Assembly (NCBI GenBank): GCA_013397865.1 | Contig: VZTI01005197.1 | Coordinates: forward strand, 444,948-508,947 | DNA length: 64,000 bases | From: Struthidea cinerea | Taxonomy: Eukaryota > Chordata > Aves > Passeriformes > Corcoracidae | Direction: 5' to 3' | In this document: piece after piece, positions 1 through 11,600 of the stretch | Layout: each line of letters begins with the position of its first letter | Position numbering within the stretch: the stretch's first letter is position 1 | Position numbers and translations under genes: made by a program | Notes under the pieces: model-generated | Told to the model about the DNA's origin: nothing | Seen by the model: only the letters and a program-made list of their open reading frames with translations | The model's database searches: none

Positions 1-506
1 CACTAAATCAGCTTTGGATCAAACACGTTTTCTTAGTTTTTTAGAGTGAAAAAGTTTCTGGAATTGAAAGATGCAAGCCACATCTGAAGGATTATTATTA
101 ACTTTCTATTCTTTTATCAAATGAAGAAAAAACCCAACATCCTGCTGGTTACTGAAGACTGTGGATGCAAGGTTCTCTCCAGGTGGGTATTATCATGTAG
201 GGAAATGAGTGGATAATGATGGAATTGGTAAGAGTCATAATTACAGGATGCTAATAGTTGGCATTTTAATTATTTGTATTTAATTGAGAAGACAGTTGGA
301 ATTCGGGGTTGCACAAGTACATCAGTGGCATAGATACTTTTAATTGTACACTCATCATGCACCTTTCCACAATAGATTGTGCTCACAAATACCATCCAAA
401 GAATTTCAGAGCACAAGAAGGATACAGCTGGAGATACTTACAACTTACCACTAACAAGATGTTGTCATCACTGATTCGAAGACCGGTTTATGCTCTTAAC
501 ACTTAA
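1..506. other. Unique AT-rich DNA, no gene seen
   Basis: This stretch precedes the CR1 element. It has one 65-codon open frame (309-506) with no recognisable domain, start context or splice partner, so I do not call it a gene. No repeat family is recognised. Confidence 0.5.
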
Positions 507-1416
507 AATTCATAGAAACACAGAATCAGTTCAGTTGGAAAAGACCTCTGACATCATTGAGTCCAACCTATGACTGAACGCCACCATGTCAACTAGACCA
601 CGGCCCTAAGTGCCACATTTGGTGTTTTGTTAAACCCCTCCAGGACCAGTGACTCCACCACCTCCCTGGGCAGCCAATATATAATCACTCTTTTCGTAAA
701 GATATTCTTCCTAATGTCCAACCTAAACCTCCCTTTGTGCAGCTTTACATTATGTCCTCTTGCCCTGTCACTGCTCACCTGGGAAAAGAGGCCGACCCCC
801 ACCTGGGTACAACCTCCTTTCAGGCAGTTGTGGAGAGCAATAAAACCCACCCCCAGCCTCCTTTTCTCCAAGCTGAACACCCAAAGCTCCCTCAGCTGCT
901 CCTCATAAGACTTGCACTCCAGACCCTTCACCAACCTCATTGCTCTTCTCTGGGGCAGCACCCAGAGAAGGTTCTCACTCCAGCACCTCAATGTCCTTCT
1001 TGTAGTGAGGGGCCCAGAACTGAGCACAGGATTTGAGGTGCAGCCTCACCGATGGTGAGTACAGGGGGACAATCCCTGCTGTGGTCCTGCTGGCCACACC
1101 ATTGCTGATACAGGCCAGGATGCCATTGGCCTTCTTGGCCACCTGGGCACAGCTGGCTCATGTTCAGCTGCTGCTGACCAGCACCCCCAGGTCCTTTTCC
1201 GTTGGGCAGCTTTCCAAGCACTCCTCCTCCCACCTGTAGTGCTGCATGGGGTTGTTGTGGCCAAAGTGTAGGACCCAGCACGTGGACTTGTTGAGTGTCA
1301 TACAGTTGGCCTCAGCCCATTCATCAGACCTGCTCAGGTTCCCCTGTACAGCTTCCTACCCTCCAGCAGATCAACACTCACCCAACTTGGTGTCATCTTC
1401 GAATTTGCTAACTCAC
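507..1416 (-). mobile_element. CR1 LINE, 5'-truncated, 3' end at the left
   Basis: CR1 is the main non-LTR retrotransposon of birds. Read on the minus strand, the block ends at about 507 in the CR1 signature: a GGTTGGACTCAATGATG-like stretch, then a GAGGTCTTTTCCAACTGAAC-like stretch and ATTCTGTGTTTC-like tail octamers. Minus-strand translation of about 593-1027 gives the conserved ORF2 C-terminal region, with LPREVVES, GVGLFSQVSSDRARG and FRLDIRKN visible. Further upstream, about 1030-1260, the LNMSQ segment can be read, but the frame shifts several times, so ORF2 is dead. The 5' limit near 1416 is where similarity to the CR1 reverse-transcriptase tail fades, which is typical 5' truncation. 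GC content is clearly above the flanks. Open frames on the plus strand here are shadows of the element. The assignment as CR1 is strong; the subfamily was not determined. Confidence 0.93.
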
Positions 1417-3646
1417 ATAGGATTCCTGAGGCATTTTTGTTTCTCAGAAAACATAAGCAACATAAATACTGCTTTTAGCTGCTTGTTAACTCAGTAGTGG
1501 GGATGGGAATATGGCCTTATTCCATTCCTGAGCTCAGTTTGAAGTCTGGCAATGAGACACTACACATAAATAGTCCTTAAAGGAGCTAAAATCTTGCCAC
1601 TGCTACTGTCCTATTCCCTGGCTGTCCTCTAAGCAACCATGTAGCACAGTCACAGAACAGACATCTGCCTTTCTGTTTTTCAGGCAGAACTACCACGCCA
1701 GTAAATAATAATGCATTCTCGGTCCTAGATTTCTTGGAGCAGTAAGATTAGATTTAAATTTAATTATTATTAATAATGCTTTCTTACATTCATGTCTTCT
1801 GGTAATTATGTTTAGTATTACTTCTGCAGTGAATGCCAGGTGTAACTTGGATCCTGTAAACACAAATATATAGTTCAGACAATGTTTCTGAAACTACTAG
1901 AGGAAAACTGATTAGGTAAGTCCTTCTGACAAGAGCTGTCTCAACACCAAGCACATCCAGTTCCAGACTTCTTTATCATGAAAGCTCCTCCTCTGAGTTC
2001 CTCGAAAAAGCACTTCATGCTCAAGCTCTTTTCATGATTTCAAAATCTTAGTACCTTAGATAGACAGTCTTTCTTTAGTAATCCAATAGAGCTGTGAGAA
2101 TGTTTGTAATGACCATGAACTCACTCTGTTTTTCTGTTATTCAAAGCATAAACCCCCCAAATCAGGGAAACATGTGAACTCTAAGAATTCAAAATGCCAA
2201 CACAAATTCAATTTTTCAAACATGAAAAATTCAAGTTCTCTAATACCATAAACCGCAGTGTTGCAAATCACTTATTTAGCCACATTTCCTGAAAACTTTT
2301 AAAAATCCCTGCCAATAAATTAGTTTTCACTTCTTTAAGCTTGAATGGACTTAGTACTACAACATGTCTCTATGCAGAATAGAGAACATAATTAAATACA
2401 AAATGCATGTGTCTGCTAAAAAACCTTGATTAACTTGAACTGACCATAAGAAAGGATTTTTGTAAATCCAACAGAGAAAAAGATCTAACTTTGTGCTATA
2501 GTACATATACATTAAAATACAAGCCTGTACATAGATTAATCAATTCTATTTTCAATTTAATTGGCAAATGGAAAAAGTATGACCATTTGTAATTTTACAT
2601 CCTGATATCCCTCTGCAAAGACAAAACTTTGTCTTAAATATTTAAAGCTCAATATCAAATATTATTTTTGTACACTAACTAAAAGTAAAGACAAGGCTGC
2701 TCTGCCATGAGAAATGTCCAAGCATACTTTCAGGTTACTCTTATTCTCTTTTCAAATAGTGATTCAAAGAATATAGCTAATTAATCACTTCAACTTCTTT
2801 ATAAGTTTGTTTAATGACAATTTTTCAAAGATGTGCAATCTATTTAATTTAAAATGCTATATTGAATTTTGAGAAAGGCTTTTTTTCTGTAGTCTACACA
2901 AGCCGGAGTACAAATTTGCACTTGGCTTTTAAGATCTTTCAAATCACTTTTCAACACATTCTGATGGATTTCTGTGCCAGATGGATGTGGATCAAGAATG
3001 TATAAACATATGGCAGAAATGGTAACCAATATGCTCCAAGAAGTGTATAATGATTAATTTCAAAATAAGTATCCCAGGGTTATTAACAGTCTCTCTTTTG
3101 AAAGTTTCGTATTTTTGAAAGATTGAGATTTAGAATAGCGTAGCTCACGTCAGTTTTCTCAGGTGAAGTACCAGCCCAGCAGAGCCTAACTGATATGTGC
3201 CCGGAATGGTTGCAATGCTTAGTTACAGGCATTTAGGCAGTAAAAGGCAATGAAATCATCCTGCATCAGCACATCCTCTGTCATCCTCAAGTAACTGACA
3301 TGTTTTATTTCATCCACCCTGCTTCACTGTCAACCAGTGATGTCAATAAACAACTAGAAATAAAGGGCTTTGGTTTGCTTTAATTTATATGTGTGCAAAT
3401 AATGATGTATTTAATGTGAGTCAATAAATACACTGGCTAGATTAAGAGTAAATGAAACCAGGAGACAGTGCCCTCATACTGCTCTTGGAATCCTTCAAAT
3501 ACAATATTAGACAGTGAGGTAAAGAGCTTTTATCAGGTCTTTCTCTCAGCACTCATGACACCCTCTTTAGTGATTTTCCCTTTGGAGTTATTAGTACACA
3601 TATTGGTTCTACAACCCCTTACTTCTGGAGAAAAAGAACAACAACC

Positions 3647-3690
3647 AAAAAAAAAAAAAAAAAAAACCCAGGAAAACAACAAACAAACAA
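3647..3690 (+). repeat. Poly-A tract with A/C-rich tail
   Basis: A run of about 20 A (3647-3666) is followed by an ACAAACAAACAA-type A/C-rich stretch. No SINE or LINE body is recognised upstream, so I call it simple repeat rather than a retroelement tail. Confidence 0.8.
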
Positions 3691-5310
3691 GGAATAAACA
3701 GGATAAGAGAGAAACTGGTTATCGGTATGTTTTGGAAGCCAACTTCACACCCTCCATCTCCCTGACTTCTTTATGATGACTCATCAAGCAGCAAGTGCCA
3801 GATTTTTAAAAGGCATTTAGTACCCACAGATAATAATGTCATTAAGGACAAGGTGTCACAAAAACATTCTGCTCAAATTCTGCTCTGCACTAGTACATGA
3901 CAGACTTTGCTTCTCAAATCTTGTTATACTTAAGGCCAGAAGATTAGCTCTTTGAGATGTAGCCGTGCACAACTCTTAATATTTGTCTTTCAACATCCTC
4001 TGACATTGTAATGACTTATAAGTAATTGTTTTGAAGTAAATAACAACATTTATTTCTCTTAAATCCTGATTTAAGAACAAAGAATCAATATGACAATACG
4101 TCTTAATATTTCCTTTTGTCACCTAACTCCACTCACTATTCACAGGCTCAACAAACCAACTCAACAGGTCAGTATCTAATTTGTCTTCATTAGATAGTGG
4201 GAAAAGTCCATTCACCCTCCTTCTTTAAGTTTTTTCTCCAATGTCCTCCTCTACCTGTCCATCCAAGCATTGGGAATATCTTTACTTATTTATTTTATTT
4301 TGCTAACAGCCTAATTTTAGATTTAGTACTTACAGGTAGTCATAGGTAAATTAACCATTTTAATTTGAGAGAATGCTCAAAATAAAATCTATTTTTGTTT
4401 TGCCATTTTATTTTTTCAGGGTTTGTCCCTTACTGGACTCCTACTAGTGAATGTCTAACTGCCACTGTTTAGTACCAAGCAGATAAAACTGAGTATATAT
4501 GACAAAAATTCAAAACAGCATAGCTAAGTTGTATCTCTGGAGTTTCAGCAGTACTTTGGCATCCAAACACCCATGTTTTCAACTTTAATGGCTTTACTGC
4601 TGTGGCTACTCATGCCTTAAGTGCTGGAGAGCTACAAATGCTGACAGGCTCACACTTTACTCTCTGCTGCTGGATTGAGCATTTGGAGATGAATATCTCA
4701 TTAGCATATCTGAGCCCTCTTTAGTCTAAAGAGTTCAACACTAGCAGGTCTGAAGCAGGATAAGCATTTTAGGCATCCAGGGAGATGAATGAGCTTTTGA
4801 AGAATAGGTGAAAATTCATGCTGCTGTAGTTTCACTAAATTTGAACAAAGCAATCGACACCTCCGATATATGGCACTGATTAACTCAGTACATCAGTATC
4901 TGGAACTAGAAGGTTCCTAGTGATCCTGGTGAAAAACCAAGAGAGATTAAAAATAAAATCTGATACACTCATTCATTCCATTTTCCATCCTTACGAAAAT
5001 CACTCCTCTCTGAAGTGCTAATGTGGCAAATCTGCATCTACCTACGCATTTCACCACTTGCATGCAAAGTAGTGTAATTAGTCTGTTGAACTGCTCTGCC
5101 ACAGTACTATCTCAGAAGTAAAATGAGCTGTGAAGAGCTGGAGAGCTAAATCTTTGCTCTTCTGAACCATAGTACCCCAGAGATAGGTAGGTTTCCTCAC
5201 AGCACTGTACATTTGTAAACAGCAAATTTACATACTATGTTTTCTATGTTTTTTCCACAGTTTTGCCATAATTGCAAATTTGATCCTTCGAAGTTTCTTG
5301 GCTCCTACTA

Positions 5311-5378
5311 CTTCTTCTTTTTTGTTTGTTTGAGGGTTTTTTTGTTTGTTTGTTTTTTGTTTGTTTGTTTGTTTTTTA
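5311..5378 (+). repeat. TTTG microsatellite
   Basis: Two clusters of TTTG units are interrupted by a short G-rich break near 5332-5336 and by T runs. The complementary strand is an AAAC-type simple repeat, the same class as the A/C-rich tracts elsewhere but in the opposite orientation. It explains the Lys/Asn/Gln-rich minus-strand open frame here. Confidence 0.85.
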
Positions 5379-8154
5379 GAAAAGGAAATTTCAGGCTGTG
5401 ATTTTGCAAGCTTTTTTGACACAAATTTCTTCTTTGAAAAAGCAATTCGCTCAAGGATAGCATTTAGAGGAATGGAACATAACTAAGCCAAATGTGGTTC
5501 TGGTGTGTCACATTAAATGGTACCCTTCTGTCTCTGGGTGTTAGTAATGTTTATGGGGAAACCATCTTGAGCTGTTGTAACCATCTAGCTATAAAAATGA
5601 CGTTGAAACACAAGTATGTTCAGGTTTGTTCCTTACTACCTACCAAGCGACCATGAACACGATTAACATTTTAAAGTTTTTATTGCAATCTACGAAGTAT
5701 GTAAGTAAGGGTAAATATCAGAAGTTTCTTTCCATTATTATGATAGCAACAGCAATTTTCTGAGTGTACTGAATTACATTTCACCCAAAAGTATAATTAT
5801 ATGTTACTTGGAATTTTTCTAATTTGACAAGTTTACAGTGCGCAATATCCTGTATGTGCTACAGATGTTCCTTTTGAATTCATAAGTTAAATATTAAGAG
5901 TTTAGATATTTATAACTAATAGTTCATATGACTTGAGAAAGAAGGATAGTATATTCACGCAATTACTACTACATTAAGAAGGACTTGCATGCATAGGGAA
6001 GTGTTACTTAACGCAGTGGAAAAGATGTAGTTGTTGAAAACTCTGTGTAAAGAAATCTAAATATTTTCAAATAGAATTTGGCAAAAGATGATCATTATTT
6101 GATAATTCAACCTGTGAAAAAGATACTTGAGTTCACATAATTTTTCCATGTCATGAAATTTACCACTACTTATCGAGATTTAGTTTGACAATGCGTAATG
6201 TTGTATGTGCTCTAGGCAAAAAGGTATTTCACAGCTTAATACTACCAGTCTTCACTTTTTTACAACCATGACAGAAATTAATACAAAGTATTAAAACAAT
6301 GCATCTGGCTAAATAGGGTAGTACAGGACAGAATGGCTAAAGTGTCATCTTGTACATCTTTTCCGGAGATGGCTTTGCTAATGTTGATTCTAACTCAGTC
6401 TGGGAAATAGAAAACTGGGCCAGTAAGAAAGACAGACATAAATGTAACTTGGTTTTTCAGATAAATGATTTTTTTTTTCCTTATTGACCATAAGCTCAGG
6501 GTGGTCTTAAATCTGGAAAGGTTTCTCAGAGAGAATATTAGCCTGTGGTCCTTTTCAATCTTTCATTTATGTAACCAGTCCTTCAAAGTCAGAAGCCTAG
6601 ACCTTAAGCCCCAAATAACTATCTCTGCATCACAGAAAAAAAGTTACAGAAAAATCTTTTTCAACTTCTGTAAAAGAAGACACTGAATTTCAAAGTATGT
6701 GTACAATTTTCTGCATATATCACATACCTAGAACCATATAATTTACACATTGTGTCCAATTGTGTTAGTGCCATATAAAGCCAAAACATATTTTTTTCTG
6801 AAGCTATATTAAAACAGTGTTAAACTAAATTTAATATTTACAAACCATGAATGACTAAACTGGAATACATTCAAAAATGGTCTCAATTAGCACAGGGAAA
6901 ACTGGACCCTCTCATGACTCAGGCCATAAAACCAACATTTGCTGACTTAACACATCTATAGGCATAACACTGATAGTCCAGTACACAGGATTAAAACCGT
7001 AAATACATTTTCCTGTCCATCAGCCTGCCAACTCATGCAACAGCGATGTAGACAGACCCCAATAATTTATCCAGAATTTGCAACACTTCTGTCTATGCTA
7101 AAGACCCAAAACCAAGGCATGAAGCAAAACTTTATTTTTTAGCAGGCCTGAAAAATAGGCTCTGATTTATATTGGGAGAGCATCTGGTAATAGCCATCTT
7201 TTCATTACATAAGAATTGTGGTATTTTTTCCATTTTTTTCCTATTTGCTTAATTAACTTCCTGCAGAAATAAATGCAAATACCACAATATTAGTTCCAAA
7301 TAAACAACACAGGAAACATTATTATATATGGATATATTCTGCTTAATATTCAGGGCACTTAAATTTCCATTGACTTTCACATTATAGCGATCATTTGCCT
7401 ATCTATAATTTCATAACTACTATACTATTATTCAAAAAATACAAAATTACATATATTATTGAATGGAGAACCTCCCTGTAACCTATATGAGCTTCTTGCT
7501 CTTTTTGCTTGTGCCAGCAGTATTACCAATGGTCTTCAGTGTGCAGCACCATATGTTCCTCCTCTATTGTGCATGGTTATTTTTCAAGCAGGTTCTCAAA
7601 GCAGATGTTCAAATATTCTGTAACGCTCCCACAGAGACTTCAGGTTGAATTGCTGCCCTGCATTTGATCCCACTGAGGGAAAACCCTGCTTCACAAATAA
7701 CAGTTGACAGACAAAGACATTTGGATGACCTCCTCTTCCCTCAATCAATACTTAATTTTTTTAAAAAATGTTACACTCTTTTTGAAACTAGAGAAAACAA
7801 CAACAAATGAACAGTTAGACTGGGTGTTGTGAGAGAAAGTTTCTGGAAAAGTGATAAATCTGTACTGTGGGGAAGAATTGAACATCATTTCTATAATGAA
7901 ATGGCTTGGGGTGAGAAAACAGCAATTTGTCACTATGAACAGTGGACTAATACTAGGCAGTAATCAAAAAAGTAACATAAATTCTAGGAATTAATATGAA
8001 AGTAAAATGGGAAAATAAAAACCATTACACCACAGAAAAAAAATTCCTTCTTGTACCCCTTGCATATCCTTCTCTCCTATTCCCAAAAAGGACACAAAAG
8101 AACTGTAAAAAGCCAAGCAAAGATAAGTAACGCTTTCCATGTGAACAACTAAGT

Positions 8155-8530
8155 AGCCCAGGATTGTTCAATTTGAGTAAAGAGGAGTTAGAAGCCTACA
8201 AAAACATAAATTGCATAGACATGGTAGAGAGCTGACCAGATTATTCACTGCCTCTGTCTACATGAGCACTGGGCATGATCAAGTTAAACCAAGAGATACG
8301 GGCTTGGAACAAACAAAAGGCTGTGATTCATTGCACAGTGCTACACTGAATTGTGTAACTCCTAGTCAGAGACATAGTGGATGCAGAGAGTTTTGCGGAT
8401 TCAGGGGAAGAGTGTGCAAGGTGAACTATTAAATGTTACTAAATAGGAACCACGTCAACCCTAAATACCTAAATAGCTAAATGACACACAGCTCAGGAAA
8501 TCCTGTTAGCCGAGATACAGTCTGAGAACA
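8155..8530 (+). mobile_element. Fossil CR1/L3-type LINE 3' fragment
   Basis: The plus strand carries a degraded version of the 3' part of an old CR1-clade LINE. At about 8161 is ATTGTTCAATTTGAGTAAAG, like the 'GTTCAGCCTGGAGAAG' segment. About 8270-8300 is like 'CAAGGAGCAATGGGCTTAAACT' in the family. At about 8368-8395 is a stretch ending ATGCAGAGAGTTTTGCGG, like 'GGAACTC..GTGGTGGATGCAGAGAGTTT'. About 8419-8450 holds the 'GGCTATTAAATAGGAACC'-type end. Divergence is high and frames are broken; the 73-codon open frame inside (8211-8432) is chance or a relic. An old mammal-type L3/CR1 or an early amniote CR1 would both fit. Boundaries are approximate. Confidence 0.5.
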
Positions 8531-8599
8531 AGAGAATACCTTGAGGAAGTTTTATATCCCTTTTTATCCCTGTTTTTTATTCTTCTTCAGGCATCAGTA

Positions 8600-8667
8600 T
8601 ATGCATGCCTTAGAGTCAGGATATCATGCTATGTAGACTCGTAGTCCGAACCACTGAGCTATTTTCA
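8600..8667 (-). mobile_element. MIR-like tRNA-derived SINE fragment
   Basis: On the minus strand, TAGCTCAGTGGT (about 8650-8661) is a near-perfect tRNA-type RNA polymerase III A box. It is followed by CGGACT, and then by an ATCCTGACTCT segment (about 8609-8625) that sits where MIR elements carry the degenerate B box and 'AATCCTGACTCT'. The order and spacing fit the MIR head. The body is lost or too decayed to see. It lies directly beside the fossil CR1 fragment. A decayed tRNA pseudogene is the alternative. Confidence 0.42.
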
Positions 8668-11600
8668 TGTTCTGAAATTTTCCAAAAGACAAGGCTGAGG
8701 TTTGACAAAATTTATATAGGAAAAAATTCTCCCTTCAGGGTGGAATTAAAATCTTAACTGGATAGATAGACAGAAAAACATCAAACAAAGTAGAAAAGCA
8801 TACATTCTAGGGTGTAGGGCAGCGAAGCTTAGTCTCCGCTAGTCTGTCATTTGTAGGGTGAGAAGAAACTTGAAAAACAGCTATTCCCTATATTTAAACA
8901 TTCATTTTGCCACAGAGAGTGTCTCTAGAGCTCAGAAGATTCCTGTGACAGCTTTAACTAGACAGTTTTAGCTAAACATTCAAGTCTGCATTTTGTTGAG
9001 CAGAATAGAGAAAACTGAACAATTACAGGCAGAGATAAAGCAAGGCTGCTGCCAGTAGTGCGATGGTGAGATCATTCACACAGCAATGAGGAGAATACCC
9101 GGGCACTCAGACTGACTTCACCTGCACTCTGCTGGGGTGTGAATAATGCAACAGCCTGCCAGACAAGCTCATGTGAAGCTGCATGTGAACTGTGATGCTG
9201 CACTAAGACAGGAATATTAGCAGAAGCTCAGCACTGCCCCGCTGCTGGATTTAACCTGGTTTGTTTTCAAGCAGTCAGGAGGAAAGGGAAAACCCATAAG
9301 GAGCATTTTTTGCATTCCGGATGTATTTCCAGACAAGAGGCAGTTTACAGACCTACTTATCTCCTAGGGTGAAAAATTTTGACAGACCTTGGGTTATTTC
9401 AGTACAGATCTGGGCTCTCTTTTGAAGTATCAGGGGCTGGTTCCTGTTTTAAAAGCTTTGCCATATTGGTAGGTGTTAGCGTGCTACACCTACATCTATT
9501 TTTATGGACTGTAATACTGACAAAATTGATCTTACCTCTGTTTGTGACATATCAAAACATATACAACTCAACAGCAGAGAAAAGGAAGAAATCCACAAAC
9601 ATGCACATGGCTACTCTCTATGTAACATTTTGCCTTTCTTGACATCACACATACGATGCTCATTGAATACATGCAAACAGATCTGCTACTATTGGCAGGT
9701 GCGAAAGGCATTCTTTTAGAAACACAAATTGATGTACTAACAGGGATTTTTTTTTACATGTATGTAAATAAATTACATAGTTGTCAGAAATATTTGGTTA
9801 TAGAATTGTAAAAGATAACTGTATCTGCTAACTTAACAAATAGGTTCACACACTTGCTAGCACTATGGGATTGCATTATATATTAGAGCTTATTTTGGAA
9901 GATCTTTGTTCTCAGTTCTTTTGAGGTCTGTGTAACTGTCAAGAGCCAAGAGCTTTGACAGCCGTTGCCAGCTCTATCTGGTTTGTTTAAAACAATAAGT
10001 GAGTTGCCTAGCAACATCACATCACTCATTTGGTACCCCACAGTATCTCACATTCCTAACTACTCTGCACATCCTCACAACTTAAAGGGACACCGTCAAG
10101 TTAATAACCTTACATGAAAAGTGACTTACTTCTCTTTCACCCACAATTAGATATAAGAGACAAGAGAAAGAAAACTGACATTAATAAAATATTATTTGCA
10201 CTTTCTTTGCAGCAATGTTTGATGTTTTATCTCAAATCAGCAATATCTGTTATCACTTGTGACCACACTGTTTGGCTTAAAAATAGTTCAGTAAAAAGCA
10301 AAGTTTTCATAAAGAATTTTACCTTACTAACACAGATCTTACAAAATTAATGTTTTTTTCTCTGCATACATACAATTCCTATCACACACATTATATGCAT
10401 CACCAAACTCTTTATAAAATATGGATTTACTGTCAAAAATTAATTGGTTATTTTTTTTCTGTTAGGTAGCATTTGTAGTAAAGCTTGTCAGAAAGACCTG
10501 TGGGGCCTTCAGACCTCATGCAAAGTCATAGATAGTTTAGGGTTCTTTGCTTATATGAACTGCAGGCGTAGTTTTGGAGAAGTTCTCCAGCTGATCTAAT
10601 ATACCTTTTATATAAACATTTCTGCAACAGACATAGAGAAAGGTATTAAGAAAAACAAACAAAAAACCCCAAGGAGTGAGAAAGTCATTAGGAGAGGTGA
10701 GGAAGACAAACTGTTCAACAGAGAGGTGAAATGAGATACTGTAGATGAAAGAAAAAATTAAACGATGAGGAAAAAATAGAAGATAAATCATCATCAATAC
10801 CACCTACAGCAGCTTTCAAGGATATGCACCTATATTTTTCGTTGGTTTGTTTGTTTTCAACAGCTACAAAAGCACCAGAGAGAAGAAAAATACACAGCAT
10901 AGCTTTCAAAGACAAGCATACTCCCAGGTACTTTCTTCTCTTCTTTCCATCCACTACTAAATAGTGAAATCTCTTAATGCATTAATGGTAAAGTTTCATT
11001 TCTATCTAATGGAGATTTCAAATAGATGTATTAGAAATGTAAAATAATTCAAATTAATATGAAAATTTTTTCTGCCCTCGGGCATCTGGAGAGTTGCCAG
11101 CCCAATATTCAACGTTACTGTTCAAAACTTACAGAGGTTCCCTAAAAGTGAACAGAACAATTGTAAAGTATAGACAAAAGCACACGCACACAGAGTTACA
11201 TATTTGAGAAGCTGGGAGTCATTAACCTTGTATTTCAATGTGTAATGATATTTTGGGAAATATTTGGTTCCAGTGGTTCAAAGTTTTTGGGGTATTTTTA
11301 AAACATTATGAGCTTCTGCAAAGAGTATCAAGATCCTTAAATGTAACCACAGCACCATTAGATTGCTGCTCTGAAAACATTTGCCACATCCCTCTTTCTT
11401 GCACTCCCACTGTAAGACACTGATCCTCTGGTTCAGAACTAGCTGTGATTCATAAAAAAAATGCTACTGCAACTCCAGATTCTCTGTTTAAAGTCCAAAG
11501 GTCTTACCTGGATTAATGAGCAGAAGCTTGTTTCTGGTGTATCATTTGAACAACTTGGTTAAATAACAACGCCAAAAGCTGGGGTTTTTTGGTTTTATGT

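Larger units (their letters stand above)
1417..8154. other. AT-rich unique DNA, no gene recognised
   Basis: About 6.7 kb without a supportable gene. Open frames are 60-102 codons and show no domain. The 102-codon frame at 3468-3776 runs through a poly-A tract, and the 64-codon minus frame at 5228-5422 is a translation of TTTG repeats. The only marked structures are those two simple repeats, listed separately. The rest is AT-rich DNA with no repeat family I can name. Confidence 0.5.

Noticed and set aside
121..200. ATG-started KKKPNILLVTEDCG-type frame followed by a GGTGGGTATT splice-donor-like site
   Set aside because: Short, no family match recognised, and no downstream exon; splice-donor-like words are common.
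593..1281. Several open frames on both strands in the first 1.4 kb
   Set aside because: They are pieces or shadows of the broken CR1 ORF2 region, not host genes.
8600..8667. Functional tRNA gene on the minus strand
   Set aside because: A good A box is present, but acceptor stem, anticodon arm and an intact B box are not, so a SINE remnant is preferred.
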